From: Mycobacterium sp. URHB0044
GTDB taxonomy: Bacteria; Actinomycetota; Actinomycetes; Mycobacteriales; Mycobacteriaceae
Direction: 5' to 3'
NCBI RefSeq assembly: GCF_000620625.1
Contig: NZ_JIAW01000001.1
Coordinates: forward strand, 620,001-684,000
Length of the DNA: 64,000 nt
The position numbers and the translations under genes were made by a program. Below, in pieces: positions 52,792 through 62,844 of this stretch; position 1 is the first letter of the stretch, and the number at the start of each line of letters is the position of its first letter. A model generated the notes under the pieces. The model was not told the DNA's origin. It searched no databases and saw nothing but the letters and a program-made list of their open reading frames with translations.

Positions 52792-53943
52792 TTGCTGGGG
52801 TGTCGTTTGCCGGGGTTTTCGCGAAACTTTGTTGTGTTGACCAGCCTTGTCCGTGACTGGTGGAATGAGCCGGTCGACTATGCGGCGCAGGTACAGTATT
52901 TCACCAAGAGATCGCTGGCTAGTCCCCTCAAAGTATTGATCGGCGGTGGGACTGCCCTCGTTGCCGTTGTTTTGCTAGCGCTGGAGCTGCCCTTCACCAG
53001 TTCGAGCGGCTTCGCTTCTCGCCTCGTCGTGACGATGTTTGCCGCCTTGACGATCTTTTGGGCCGTCATATGGTGTTGGCGACCGTGGCCCTCGCGTAGC
53101 TGGTCGATCGGGTTCGTCGTTTCGTGCGATATCGGAATCGCCGCGGTGGCCCTGCACGACACGGGCTGGCTGACAGGACTCTTCGGGCTCAACGCGTTTG
53201 GGCTTATTGGCATCTACCTGATGTTCTTCGACGGGCCGAAAGTCCTAGCCGTGCACACGCTATGGATACTGGTGACGACGACGGCCCACGCTGTCCAGGT
53301 CGGCGGTGCAGAATTTGGCGGGGTCGGCTTGGCAGTCAAGGTGTTGCTGGTGGCGGCGGGCGGCGCCGCGGCGCCGCTGGGCATCCAATTCGGGATCTGG
53401 ATTCTGCGCAACGACGCCAACGACTCGGTCACGGATCCGCTGACCGGCTTGCTGAACCGACGGGGGCTGTACCTGCATGTCGGTGACCTGGTGCGCGACG
53501 GAAGTTCCGAGGACGAGCACGTGGTGGTGATGGTCGTCGACCTGGATCGGTTCAAGGGCATCAACGACGCCTTCGGTCACGCCGTCGGTGATGAAGTCCT
53601 GATTCGCAGCGCACGGCGAATTCGGTCCGCCGTTCGCAGCAACGCGTTGGTGGCTCGGGTCGGCGGGGAGGAATTCGTGGTCGTGGACCTCGCTGAACCA
53701 GGCCACGCAGAACACATCACCGAGCGGGTGCGGTCTGCGGTCGCTGCACCGGCTGATCGACCTTCGGTCACCGCCAGCGTGGGCGTCACGAGTGTGGCCC
53801 TGACCGAGTTGGCCGCGCCGGAGGCTGATTCCGCTGCACTGTTGGACGCGGTCATCGGGCGCGCCGATCTCGCGATGTTCGAGGCGAAACGCCTCGGCGG
53901 AAATTCGACGATCCACTTACGGGCTGCCGATTCCGACGACTGA
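52792..53943 (+). CDS. membrane diguanylate cyclase (GGDEF)
   Basis: About 383 aa. A short N-terminus is followed by about six membrane helices (50-215), then a GGDEF domain with DPLTGLLNRRG, DLDRFKGINDAFGHAVGDEVL and RVGGEEFVVV (active-site GGEEF), VTASVGV and AKRLGGN at the end. The enzyme should make c-di-GMP from two GTP. No RxxD inhibitory site was noted. The frame begins with TTG at 52792; GTG at 52834 is an alternative. No EAL protein is in the window. Confidence 0.85.
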   Translation: MLGCRLPGFSRNFVVLTSLVRDWWNEPVDYAAQVQYFTKRSLASPLKVLIGGGTALVAVVLLALELPFTSSSGFASRLVVTMFAALTIFWAVIWCWRPWPSRSWSIGFVVSCDIGIAAVALHDTGWLTGLFGLNAFGLIGIYLMFFDGPKVLAVHTLWILVTTTAHAVQVGGAEFGGVGLAVKVLLVAAGGAAAPLGIQFGIWILRNDANDSVTDPLTGLLNRRGLYLHVGDLVRDGSSEDEHVVVMVVDLDRFKGINDAFGHAVGDEVLIRSARRIRSAVRSNALVARVGGEEFVVVDLAEPGHAEHITERVRSAVAAPADRPSVTASVGVTSVALTELAAPEADSAALLDAVIGRADLAMFEAKRLGGNSTIHLRAADSDD

Positions 53944-53971
53944 GATCCGCCCGCCCAGCGCGGGGTAATAG

Positions 53972-55357
53972 CTACTCGAAGATCTTGCCGGGGTTGAGGA
54001 TTCCCGCAGGATCGAGTGCATCCTTGATCGCCCGGTGCAGTCCCAGCACCGTCGGCGACAATTCGTTCACCAGGCCTCCACGCTTGAGCAGGCCGACACC
54101 GTGCTCGCCGGTGATGGTGCCGCCAAAGGACAAGGCGGCGTCGAGGATGCCGTCGAAGGCCGCGTGAATCCGCCGCCACAGGTCGGCGTCGTCATCCGTG
54201 GGTCCGATGATCAGAGGGTGCAGGTTGCCGTCGCCGGCGTGCGCGACGTTGGCGATCCGAACGCCGTGTTGCAGCGCCAGTGCCTCGATGCGGGCCAGCA
54301 TCTCCGGGACCTGCTCCTTGGGGACGCACACGTCCTCGGTGATCACCGGTCCCAACCGTTCGAGCGCCGGGTAGGCCAACCGGCGGGCCGCGAACAGGGC
54401 GTCGCCTTCGTCGGGGTCGCTCGACCGTTCGGCCCAGTTCGCGCCGCTGGCCCGGAAGTGCTCGACGATGGCGTCGGCGAGTGCGCCGCCGGTGGGCTCT
54501 GGGTCATCGACCCGAGCGAGCAGTAGCACGTCTCCCGCGTCCGTCAGGCCCATGTGCTTCCAATCGTCCACCGCACGAAGGCAATACCGGTCCATCAGCT
54601 CCAATGCCGACGGGGTTATGCCCGCTGCCCCGACCGCGCGCACCGCGGTACCAGCAGCCACCAGCGACGGGAAGAAGCCCGCGACCGTGATGGGCGCGCC
54701 AGGCAGGCTGCGGAGGCGGACCGTGATCTCGGTGACGATGCCCAATGTGCCCTCGGACCCGACCATCAGGCCGACGAGGTCGTAGCCGGCGACGCCCTTG
54801 GCGGTCCTGCGCCCGATGCGCACCACTTCCGCCGAACCGGTCACCATCTCGAGTTCGAGCACGTACTCACCGGTGACGCCGTACTTGACGCAACACACCC
54901 CACCTGCGTTCGTGGCGACGTTGCCACCGAGCGTCGACCACGGCGAGCTGGCGGGATCGGGTGGGTACCACAACCCGTGCTCCGCCACTGCCGCGCGAAG
55001 GTCGTCGTTGACCACGCCCGGTTGGACCACCGCCAGCCGCTCCAACGGGTTGATCTCGAGGATCTTCGACATCGCCTCCAGGGACAACACCACGCAGCCG
55101 TCGATGGCGTTTGCGCCACCGGACAGGCCGGTCCCCGCTCCGCGGGCCACGACCGGGGTGCGGTGGCGCAGGCAGATCTCGACCACCCGACGGACCTCTT
55201 CGGTGCTGCGGGCACGTACGACGGCTGCCGGCTCGCCGGCCGGAGCCCCGGCCGCCTGATCTCGGCTGAGGCCACGGGCGACGTCGGCGTCGACGATCAC
55301 CCGTCCCTGCGGCAGCGCGGCAAGCAGGTCGTCGACGACGGTCTCGGCGGCATCCAT
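53972..55357 (-). CDS. FAD-linked oxidase, GlcD/D-lactate dehydrogenase-like
   Basis: 461 aa. The FAD-binding PCMH domain shows ARGAGTGLSGGANAIDGCVVL and WSTLGGNVATNAGG; the C-terminal FAD-oxidase domain has VAHAGDGNLHP and GGTITGEHGVGLLKR, which carry the catalytic His residues. Such enzymes oxidise D-2-hydroxy acids (glycolate, D-lactate). ATG at 55357 shares one base with the exporter stop; the longer frame upstream is a shadow of the exporter gene. No GlcE/GlcF partners are nearby. Confidence 0.9.
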   Translation of the reverse strand: MDAAETVVDDLLAALPQGRVIVDADVARGLSRDQAAGAPAGEPAAVVRARSTEEVRRVVEICLRHRTPVVARGAGTGLSGGANAIDGCVVLSLEAMSKILEINPLERLAVVQPGVVNDDLRAAVAEHGLWYPPDPASSPWSTLGGNVATNAGGVCCVKYGVTGEYVLELEMVTGSAEVVRIGRRTAKGVAGYDLVGLMVGSEGTLGIVTEITVRLRSLPGAPITVAGFFPSLVAAGTAVRAVGAAGITPSALELMDRYCLRAVDDWKHMGLTDAGDVLLLARVDDPEPTGGALADAIVEHFRASGANWAERSSDPDEGDALFAARRLAYPALERLGPVITEDVCVPKEQVPEMLARIEALALQHGVRIANVAHAGDGNLHPLIIGPTDDDADLWRRIHAAFDGILDAALSFGGTITGEHGVGLLKRGGLVNELSPTVLGLHRAIKDALDPAGILNPGKIFE

Positions 55358-56619
55358 CAGCGCAGCATGCCCCGACCGCGTCCGCGCAGCGGGTACCCGC
55401 GCCGCAGTCTGTGGAGAGCACCACCGAGGGACCGTGCAATCGCCGCACCGACCAACAACCCGACCGCGATGGCAAAGACCACCGTCACCACGCCGAACGC
55501 GTTCGCCCCACCACCGCCGGGACTGGTGACCAGCGCGGTGGTGGAAAGCAGACCGAGGCTGCCCGGGACGAGCAGCCAGAAGGCCGGCAGGAAGACCACC
55601 AACCGCGGCAGATTCGGGCGCACGGCCTCGACGAGCGAGGACCCGAGGGTGGCGGCGACGGCGCCGAGGAAGCTGCCGAGCGCCGCGCCACCGACGTGTT
55701 GCCCGAAACTCTGGGCGGCGAAGGCGAGGACCAACACCACGGTGATCCACGGCAGCAACCGGATCGGCGGACTCTCGAGGACGCCGATCCCGAGGCTGAT
55801 CAGAATCAGCCCCAACGGTGCGGCCCACCAGCCGAGTGTGTCGACGCGCAGATTGGTCAATTCCGCTGCCGGCACGGTGATTACGTGACTGGCGGCGACG
55901 ATGCCCAGGGTGAACAGCAGCAGCTGGACCAGTCCGAAGGTCAGCCGTGACGTTCCTGCCACCATGTCGCCGGCGGCCAGCTCGGACATCGCCGTGACGA
56001 TCAACGCGCCGGGCAGCAGCACCGCCAACGGCGGCAGCAGAGTGCGCAGTGGTCCGTCCAGCAGATCGGCGTTGGCGGCTGCGAACACCCCGCACGCCAG
56101 AACGAAGGCCGCAAGCGTGGGCAGCAGGGTGGCGATCAGGCCGAACCTCTGCCCCAGCCGGACGAGGGCGACCACCACGACGGCCCCAACGGCGGCGAAG
56201 GCAACGTTGGGGCCACCGGGCTGCAGGATCAGAGCGATTCCCGCGGCGATCGCGATCCAGCCGAGGTTGGCCATCCACTGCGGATAGCGGGGCGGACGGT
56301 GGCGCAGGTCGAGCAACTCCTCGGTGGCCTGTGCCACCGTCAACGCACGCTGCGATAGCCGATGACGGATCGCGCGGACCTCCGCGGCCTGGTCGAGACG
56401 CAGTCCGCCCGTGACCGACTCGAACGTGGCCGGGGCGCCGCTGGCCAGGTTCACGAAGACGCCGGTCGGCGATGCGGCGATCTGGACATCGGGGTAGCCC
56501 AGCGCGGCGCTCACCTCGGCGAGCTCGTCCTCCACGTCACTGACCGGCTGCCCCGTGGCCACCATCGCGGCGCCCAGGTAGGCCAGCAAGGCGCGGACGG
56601 CGTCGTCGTCTTCGGACAC
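55357..56619 (-). CDS. threonine/serine exporter (ThrE) family protein
   Basis: 420 aa. An N-terminal cytoplasmic domain (1-110: LLAYLGAAMVATGQPVSDVEDELAEVSAALGYPDVQI) precedes about ten membrane segments, the layout of ThrE, which exports threonine and serine in Corynebacterium. It shares one base with the next gene, so both come from one transcript. The C-terminal end is Arg/Gly-rich. Confidence 0.87.
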   Translation of the reverse strand: MSEDDDAVRALLAYLGAAMVATGQPVSDVEDELAEVSAALGYPDVQIAASPTGVFVNLASGAPATFESVTGGLRLDQAAEVRAIRHRLSQRALTVAQATEELLDLRHRPPRYPQWMANLGWIAIAAGIALILQPGGPNVAFAAVGAVVVVALVRLGQRFGLIATLLPTLAAFVLACGVFAAANADLLDGPLRTLLPPLAVLLPGALIVTAMSELAAGDMVAGTSRLTFGLVQLLLFTLGIVAASHVITVPAAELTNLRVDTLGWWAAPLGLILISLGIGVLESPPIRLLPWITVVLVLAFAAQSFGQHVGGAALGSFLGAVAATLGSSLVEAVRPNLPRLVVFLPAFWLLVPGSLGLLSTTALVTSPGGGGANAFGVVTVVFAIAVGLLVGAAIARSLGGALHRLRRGYPLRGRGRGMLR

Positions 56620-56673
56620 GGCGTCACTCTGCCAGGTCGGGGCAGAGGCCGGAGCGGGGTTCGTGAGCGGACG

Positions 56674-57744
56674 TCAGTTGATCCGCGCGCCGGTCACCGA
56701 ATCGAACAGGTGAATGGTGTGAGCGTCCGCCGTGACGTGCACGGTGTCGCCCGTGCCGACGTGCTCGCGGCTGCCGATGCGGGCGATGACGTCGGCGTCG
56801 CCGGCGTCCATCTTTGCGGTGCCGTAGAGGTAGGCGTCGGCCCCGAGAGTCTCGACCACCCCGACGGTGACCGCTATGCCGTCGCCGGCGGTGGTCAGCC
56901 GCCAGCCCTCCGGGCGCACCCCGATGACGACGGGACCGTCCCCGCCGCCGGACCGGTGCACCGCCATCTCGTGCCCGCCGACGGTCACCGCGGCACCACT
57001 GAGTTGCGCGTCGAGGAACTTCATCGCCGGTGACCCGATGAATCCGGCGACGAAGACATTCTCCGGCCGATCGTAGAGGTCCATCGGCGCGCCAACCTGC
57101 TGCAGCACACCGTCTTTCATCACGCCGACACGGTCGCCCATCGTCATGGCCTCGGTCTGATCGTGGGTGACGTAGACGGTGGTGACGCCGAGGTCGCGTT
57201 GCAGCTTGGCAACGTCGGTGCGGGTTTGCACGCGCATCTTGGCGTCGAGGTTGGACAGCGGCTCGTCCATGCAGAAGACCTGTGGGTTGCGCACGATGGC
57301 CCGGCCCATCGCGACGCGTTGCCGCTGGCCACCCGACAGCGCCTTGGGCTTGCGGTCCAGGTAGTCGGTGAGGCCGAGCGTCTTCGCGGCGGAAGCCACC
57401 CGGCGCTTGCGTTCGTCGCGGGACATGCCTGCGTTCTTGAGGCAGAACTCCATGTTGCCGCCCACGGTCATATGGGGGTAGAGCGCGTAGTTCTGGAACA
57501 CCATCGCGATGTCGCGGTCCTTGGGGGCCGTCGTCGAGATATCCCTGTCACCAAGGTAAATGGAGCCTGCGGTGAGCTCTTCGAGACCGGCCAACATCCG
57601 CAGCGTCGTCGACTTGCCGCAGCCGGAGGGACCGACCAGCACCATGAACTCGCCGTCGGCGATGTCGAGGTCCATTCCGGCCACCGCGGCCGTCGGCGCA
57701 TTCGGATACCAGTGCTGGGCCTCCTCGAATCTGATGGCAGCCAT
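56674..57744 (-). CDS. sugar ABC transporter ATP-binding protein (UgpC/MsmK-like)
   Basis: 356 aa. Walker A GPSGCGKST, Q-loop VFQNYALYPHM, signature LSGGQRQRVAMGRA, Walker B VFCMDEPLSNLD and the H-loop YVTHDQTEA are complete. The C-terminal 110 residues form the regulatory OB/TOBE domain of sugar importers (MsmK, SugC, UgpC). ATG at 57744. It energises the two permeases and binding protein encoded next to it. Confidence 0.93.
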   Translation of the reverse strand: MAAIRFEEAQHWYPNAPTAAVAGMDLDIADGEFMVLVGPSGCGKSTTLRMLAGLEELTAGSIYLGDRDISTTAPKDRDIAMVFQNYALYPHMTVGGNMEFCLKNAGMSRDERKRRVASAAKTLGLTDYLDRKPKALSGGQRQRVAMGRAIVRNPQVFCMDEPLSNLDAKMRVQTRTDVAKLQRDLGVTTVYVTHDQTEAMTMGDRVGVMKDGVLQQVGAPMDLYDRPENVFVAGFIGSPAMKFLDAQLSGAAVTVGGHEMAVHRSGGGDGPVVIGVRPEGWRLTTAGDGIAVTVGVVETLGADAYLYGTAKMDAGDADVIARIGSREHVGTGDTVHVTADAHTIHLFDSVTGARIN

Positions 57745-57779
57745 GGGATTTGCTCCTGTACGTCGTGGTGGGAACGCGG

Positions 57780-58604
57780 TCAGCGCGACGAGATGCCGCC
57801 GACCATGCCGTTGATGAAGCGCTTCTGCAGCGCGAAGAAGAGCACGGCGATGGGCAGTGCGACCATCACACCGGCAGCGGCCAGCAACGAGTAGTCGGTG
57901 AGGTGTTGACCCTGAAACAGCGCCAATCCCAATGGGGCGGTGCGCCGATCGTCCGAGACCACCATCACCAGCGGCAGCAGGAACTCGTTCCACGTCCACA
58001 TCGTGATGACGACGGCCATCGTCATCATGGGTGCCAGGGACGGCGGTACGACGACCCTCCACAGCAGCCGAAGGTCGCTGCAGCCGTCGAGACGCGCCGC
58101 CTCGATGACTTCGCCGGGGAAGCCACGAAACTGGTTGCGCATCCAGAAGACCGCGAAGGCGAGCGACTGCGCGGTCTGCGGCAGGATCAGCGCCCAGTAC
58201 GTGTCGGTGAGTCCGATCGTCCGCATGTTGAAGTACAGCGGGATGATGAACGCCTCCGTCGGCAGGGTCAGTCCGACCAGAAGCAGATAGAACAGCACCG
58301 AGGAACCGCGAAACCGCATGCGCGCAAACGCGTACCCGGCGAAGGTGGCCAAGACGACGCTGAGGAGCACCACCGCGGCGGTGACGAGCACGCTCGAGAA
58401 GAGGTAGCTGCTGAAGTTGCCGCGGCTCCACGCCTTCCCGTAGTTGCCCAGGTCGACGGCGTCCGGGATCGCGAACCCGCCGGAGTTCTGATTGGCCGGG
58501 GTCACCGACGACAACAGCACGCCCAGCAGTGGAACCACCGCGAACGCCGCGAAGACGGCCAGGATCAGCTGGTTGACGACCCTCTCGGCTCGGGAGATCT
58601 TCAC
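57780..58604 (-). CDS. sugar ABC transporter permease (MalG-type)
   Basis: 274 aa with about six membrane helices; the EAA loop is EVIEAARLDGCSDLRLLWRVVVPP. N-terminal SRAERVVNQLILAVFAAFAVVPLLGVLL and the tail GMVGGISSR are MalG-like. GTG at 58604 overlaps the upstream stop (GTGA). Confidence 0.9.
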   Translation of the reverse strand: MKISRAERVVNQLILAVFAAFAVVPLLGVLLSSVTPANQNSGGFAIPDAVDLGNYGKAWSRGNFSSYLFSSVLVTAAVVLLSVVLATFAGYAFARMRFRGSSVLFYLLLVGLTLPTEAFIIPLYFNMRTIGLTDTYWALILPQTAQSLAFAVFWMRNQFRGFPGEVIEAARLDGCSDLRLLWRVVVPPSLAPMMTMAVVITMWTWNEFLLPLVMVVSDDRRTAPLGLALFQGQHLTDYSLLAAAGVMVALPIAVLFFALQKRFINGMVGGISSR

Positions 58605-59548
58605 TCGGACTCCCTCGGGGCGATACGACTGATCGACACCGTCAGCACCACGATCACGATCGTCAGCACCACGGCGATGGCCGAGGCCAGCCCGACCTGG
58701 CCGGTGTTGAAGGCCCGGTTGTAAGCCTCGAAGGCCGGCACCGTCGTCGCATTGCCCGGCCCGCCGCGGGTGGTGATGAAGACGAGGTCGAAGGTCTTCA
58801 GTGCGGACACCACCGTCAGCGTCAACGCGACGGCGATCTGACCGCGCAACGACGGCAGGGTGATCGCGATGAATTCCCTTGCCCGCCCGGCCCCGTCGAG
58901 GCGTGCGGCCTCGAAGAGTTCGGGTGCGATGTTGCCGATGCCGGACAGGAAGAGCACGAGGCACAGGCCGATGTTGAGCCACGTGCCGACCAGACCGATG
59001 GCGACCAGGGCGAAGGTGTGGTCGCCCAGCCACACGCGGCTGATCGATTCGAGTCCGAGCAGGCGCAGGGTCTGGTTGAGCAGGCCGTCCTGGGAGTAGA
59101 TCGAGATCCAGATCGTCGCGATCACGACGGTCGCGATGACCTGCGGGAGGAACAGGACCGTCCGGAAGAACGACATGGACTTCATCGCATGCGCCCGGGA
59201 GATGAGCGCGCTGAGGAACAGCGCGATGAGGACCGGTGCCGCCGCGTAGAACAGCATCAGCACCCCGGCGTGCAAGAACGAGTCCCGCAGCCGTTCGTCG
59301 GTGAACACGGCGACGTAGTTTCTCAGGCCGGCGACGGTCGAGCTGCCCATGCCGTCCCAGTCGTAGAACGAGTACTGCACGGTCTGCAACACCGGAGCGC
59401 CTAGGAACGCCGCAAAGACCAGGAACGCCGGCGCCACATAGAGATACGCCTTCGCCGAGCGGCGGGCCGGTCGGCTGCGAACGACCACCGCTGGCGCACC
59501 CGCAGGCGGCTCGGCGGTCACCCGCTGCTCGGGATGGTGCAGCGTCAC
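58601..59548 (-). CDS. sugar ABC transporter permease (MalF-type)
   Basis: 315 aa, about seven helices. EAA loop ELFEAARLDGAGRAREFIAITLPSLRG; FDLVFITTRGGPGNAT near the end is diagnostic of MalF/UgpA-type permeases. ATG at 59548, three bases after the binding-protein stop. Confidence 0.92.
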   Translation of the reverse strand: MTLHHPEQRVTAEPPAGAPAVVVRSRPARRSAKAYLYVAPAFLVFAAFLGAPVLQTVQYSFYDWDGMGSSTVAGLRNYVAVFTDERLRDSFLHAGVLMLFYAAAPVLIALFLSALISRAHAMKSMSFFRTVLFLPQVIATVVIATIWISIYSQDGLLNQTLRLLGLESISRVWLGDHTFALVAIGLVGTWLNIGLCLVLFLSGIGNIAPELFEAARLDGAGRAREFIAITLPSLRGQIAVALTLTVVSALKTFDLVFITTRGGPGNATTVPAFEAYNRAFNTGQVGLASAIAVVLTIVIVVLTVSISRIAPRESE

Positions 59549-59551
59549 GAG

Positions 59552-60913
59552 CTACTTCTTGCTCGCCAAGAAGCTTGCGTAGTCCTTCTGCAGGGTGTCG
59601 ACGAACTGTTGTGGGTCGGACTGTCCACCGACGAGTTCCTGCATCCCCGCGGTGATGGTGTCGTAGAAGGTGGGCGTTGAGTAATCCAGGTACGGCACTT
59701 CACCATTGGCCTTCTGGACGTCGCGGTACTGCGTGGCGATGTCGGCGGCGACGGTGCCCGGTTGGGGCTCGTACCCATTTGGCAACACCGTGGGCAGGTT
59801 GCCGGTGTCGACGAGTGTCTGGGCCGCTTTGGCGTTGGTGATGAAGTCGATGTAGGCGGCGGCGACGTCGGGATGTGCGGACTTCGAGGTGATCGCCCAC
59901 GCCAGTCCCTGACCGCCGGTTGTCGCGGGCTTGCCGTCGGTGGAGGTGAGCGTCGCGAAGCCGACGTTCGGACCAAGGTCGTCCTGCATGTTCTGCTGCA
60001 ACCACGTGCCGGTCAGCGTGAACAAGGCCCCGCCCTTGCCGAATGCCGCGACGGCGTCGTCGCGAGACACCCCGTTGGCCCCGGGGGTGAGATACCCCTG
60101 CTTACTCCACTCGGCGATCTGCTGGGCTGCCTTCAACGACGGGTCGTCGGTCCAGGCGCCACCCTGGCCGCTGACGAGTTCGTCGACCGCGGGAGCGCCG
60201 GCGAGGGCAGCCTGGACCACGCCGAACAGGTGGATTCCCGGACTCTTGTCGAGATTGCCGAAGGCCATCGGCAGAATGCCCTTGGCCTTTGCCGCGGCCA
60301 TCGCGGAGTTCAACTCCGACAAGGTCTTTGGCGCCTGCAGCCCCAGGGAGGACAGCAGCTGTCGGTTGTAGTAGATGCCGACTACCTCGCCGGTCTGGGA
60401 CACGCCGAACAGCGTGTCGCCCTGCCAGGTCTTGCCGTCGTGGGAGAAGCTGTTCTGCTTGAGCAACGCCTTCGGGTAGTAGCCGTCCCAGCCGTAGAGC
60501 GTGGCGTAGTCGTTCATCGGGCGCAGCATCCCTGCGGCGACGAAGGCACCCATGTCGGGATAACCCTGGTTGGCCTGGACGACGTCGGGCGGCGTGTTGC
60601 TCGACAAGGCCAGCTTCAGGGTGGTCTTCAGGTCGCTGAACGACTCCACGGTCCGCTGGACCGTGACGTTCGGATACTTCTCGTGAAACTCGGCGTTCAG
60701 TTGCTCCTGGGCCTTCGAGATCCCGCCGTCGGTGTTCTGGTCCCAGACGGTCAGCGTCACCGGTCCGGCGGAGGAGATGTCCTTGGACGCCTGGTTGGTC
60801 GACGACGGAGCTGGCGTGTCACCCGAAGGCCCAGGCGCGCAAGCAGACATCGACAACGCCACGCCAGCCACGGCGATGGCGGCGCCGAGTCGGAACAGTC
60901 GATTCTTCGTCAT
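59552..60913 (-). CDS. extracellular sugar-binding lipoprotein
   Basis: 453 aa. The signal ends with a lipobox SMSACA (Cys25 or so), so it is anchored outside the membrane. The mature part is a family-1 solute-binding protein: VTLTVWDQNTDG opening, NTPPDVVQANQGYPDMGAF, GEVVGIYYNR and TGTWLQQNM. It would capture an oligo- or disaccharide. ATGA overlap with the kinase gene upstream. Confidence 0.92.
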   Translation of the reverse strand: MTKNRLFRLGAAIAVAGVALSMSACAPGPSGDTPAPSSTNQASKDISSAGPVTLTVWDQNTDGGISKAQEQLNAEFHEKYPNVTVQRTVESFSDLKTTLKLALSSNTPPDVVQANQGYPDMGAFVAAGMLRPMNDYATLYGWDGYYPKALLKQNSFSHDGKTWQGDTLFGVSQTGEVVGIYYNRQLLSSLGLQAPKTLSELNSAMAAAKAKGILPMAFGNLDKSPGIHLFGVVQAALAGAPAVDELVSGQGGAWTDDPSLKAAQQIAEWSKQGYLTPGANGVSRDDAVAAFGKGGALFTLTGTWLQQNMQDDLGPNVGFATLTSTDGKPATTGGQGLAWAITSKSAHPDVAAAYIDFITNAKAAQTLVDTGNLPTVLPNGYEPQPGTVAADIATQYRDVQKANGEVPYLDYSTPTFYDTITAGMQELVGGQSDPQQFVDTLQKDYASFLASKK

Positions 60914-61896
60914 GACGTCAGTGCTCCTGGGGTTGCGGGGACGGGGTGATCACTGCGTTGTTCTGCCCACTGCCGGACGGAGGTCCAGCCGGGGTCGGAA
61001 TGGTGGTCGGCGAGTAGGTGCGCGATGTCGACGGGGTGGGGTGCGCTGCGCGCTCCGCCGGCGCTGCGCACGGAGCAGGTGGCGCACACGCTGGCCAGCC
61101 GCAGCCGATCATGCAGCTCCCAATCCCATGCCGTGGCGGCCATGAAGGCTGCGGCGAACGCGTCCCCGGCGCCCGTGGGGTCGACAGCGTCCACCGCGAT
61201 CGCCGGCACGTGCAGCCGGGCAGATCCGTGCGCAGCCACCGCACCGCGTGGGCCGAGGGTCACGACGGCCGTGTCGACCACCCGGGCCAGGACGTCGAGT
61301 GCGGCGTCCACCGTGTCCGCTCGGGTGTACTGGACCGCTTCGTGATCATTGACGATGAGGACGTCGACGCCTTCGAGATGCTCGAGGAGGGTCTCCGACC
61401 ACTGTCCCGAGGGATCCCATCCGACCCCGGCGACGATCGTGGTTCCGTTGGCGCGCAGCCGTGTTGCCTGCGGATGTACGGGACCGCGGCCGAGGCCGAC
61501 GTGGGCGACTCGCACCGCGGTGGACGCCGGCCAGGGCGGTAGTTCCCCGGAGTGTTCGTAGGTGACGAACGAGCGCTCGTGGCCGTCGGTGATCGCCACG
61601 GAGATCGGAATTTGGTAGTCCTCGCGCTGAATGGCGAAGCGCAGATCCAGGTCGGGCTCCTCGCGCAGACTCCGCGCGACGATGCAGCCGATGGGATCGT
61701 CACCCAGCTCGGCGACCAACGCGGTGCGCGCCCCGAGCCGCGCGGAGGCAACCGCGCGGTTGGCAGCACCGCCGGGTGAGATCGCGAATCCGTCGGCGTA
61801 CACCTCGGCGCCGGGTTCGGGCGCGTGCACTCCGGTGAAGACCAGGTCGGCGAAGACCCGTCCCGCCACGAGGACGTCGATGTCACGATCGGTCAC
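60910..61896 (-). CDS. PfkB family carbohydrate kinase
   Basis: 328 aa. Motifs: SPGGAANRAVASARLG and DAVDPTGAGDAFAAAFM, whose last Asp is the catalytic base. The beta lid is present. It could phosphorylate a sugar brought in by the ABC importer. GTG start at 61896. First gene of the leftward operon, divergent from the DeoR gene. Confidence 0.9.
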   Translation of the reverse strand: MTDRDIDVLVAGRVFADLVFTGVHAPEPGAEVYADGFAISPGGAANRAVASARLGARTALVAELGDDPIGCIVARSLREEPDLDLRFAIQREDYQIPISVAITDGHERSFVTYEHSGELPPWPASTAVRVAHVGLGRGPVHPQATRLRANGTTIVAGVGWDPSGQWSETLLEHLEGVDVLIVNDHEAVQYTRADTVDAALDVLARVVDTAVVTLGPRGAVAAHGSARLHVPAIAVDAVDPTGAGDAFAAAFMAATAWDWELHDRLRLASVCATCSVRSAGGARSAPHPVDIAHLLADHHSDPGWTSVRQWAEQRSDHPVPATPGALTS

Positions 61897-61916
61897 TCCC
61901 GGCTACCTCCACCGTC

Positions 61917-61932
61917 TGACGTAGTTTGACGT
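61917..61932. promoter_or_regulatory. direct repeat, possible DeoR site
   Basis: TGACGT-AGTT-TGACGT: two identical 6-base units 10 bp apart, with a further TGACG about 30 bases downstream. It is between the kinase start and the DeoR gene. Confidence 0.35.
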
Positions 61933-62067
61933 TTTGTGCGTGCTCACCGTGCGTTCACTGCGTGACGATAGCGCTGCGGCCGTGTCTCCGCCGGATATCG
62001 GAGATATTTGGACCAAAGTTGGCCAGAGTCGCGCAGAGTCGGTCAGTAGATGGGTACGATTCCCGGC

Positions 62068-62844
62068 ATGTTCCTCGCCGAGCGCCACGAGCGAATACTC
62101 GCTGCGCTCAGCAGCGGGGGGCAGTCGGTCGTGCAACTTGCCGGGGCATTGGGCGTCAGCGAGTCCACCATCCGCCGCGATCTGGACGTGCTGGCCAAGG
62201 GCGGCCGGCTCGAGCGCCTCTACGGCGGAGCGATGCTCACCCAGGGCAGCCGTGCCAACATCACCGACTCCGGTGGTATCGAGGACCCGTTCCTCTCCGA
62301 TACCCGTGCCGACTACGAGCTGCGACGGCGGATGGCGGTCGAGGCCGCCCGGTTGGTCGGGGACGGCGACGTCGTCGTGCTCGACATCGGGTCGAGCACT
62401 CCACTCGTCGCACGAGAACTGCGTGGCCGTCCCGTCACCATCATCACGTCCAATCTGGCGGTGCTCGATGAGGTACGCAGTGACGACGCGGTAGAGCTGG
62501 TGCTGCTCGGCGGCGTGCTGCGACGCAACCAGCAGTCGCTCGTGGGACCGCTGGCCGAACAGGTACTAGGCCAGCTCAGCGCCGACGTGATGTTCCTGAG
62601 CTGCACCGGTGTTCGCGGTGGCCGGGTGCTGGACAACATGGCTGTCGAGGCTCCCATCAAACACGCGATGATCGCGGCGTCCCACCGCATCGTGCTGCTG
62701 GCCAGTGAACTCAAGTTTCCGGGATCGGGGGCGCTACGGCTGTGCACCCTCGACGAGGTGGACGTGCTCATCACTACCCCCGGCACCCCGGAGGAAGAAA
62801 TTGCTCAGCGCCGCGAAGCCGGCGGAAAGGTCATCGTCGCATGA
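62068..62844 (+). CDS. DeoR/GlpR family transcriptional regulator
   Basis: 258 aa. N-terminal HTH: FLAERHERILAALSSGGQSVVQLAGALGVSESTIRRDLDVLAKGGRLERLYGGAM; C-terminal sugar-phosphate-sensing domain with VVLDIGSSTPLVARELRG, ITSNLAVLDEV and LLGGVLRRNQQSLVGP. It should sense a phosphosugar, which fits the kinase product. ATG at 62068 is used; 62050 is possible. Overlaps the GH4 gene (ATGA). Confidence 0.92.
   Translation: MFLAERHERILAALSSGGQSVVQLAGALGVSESTIRRDLDVLAKGGRLERLYGGAMLTQGSRANITDSGGIEDPFLSDTRADYELRRRMAVEAARLVGDGDVVVLDIGSSTPLVARELRGRPVTIITSNLAVLDEVRSDDAVELVLLGGVLRRNQQSLVGPLAEQVLGQLSADVMFLSCTGVRGGRVLDNMAVEAPIKHAMIAASHRIVLLASELKFPGSGALRLCTLDEVDVLITTPGTPEEEIAQRREAGGKVIVA

Noticed and set aside
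55358-56278. Long N-terminal extension of the GlcD-like enzyme
   Set aside because: It is a shadow of the ThrE-type exporter. The MDAAETVV start at 55357 gives the normal family length.
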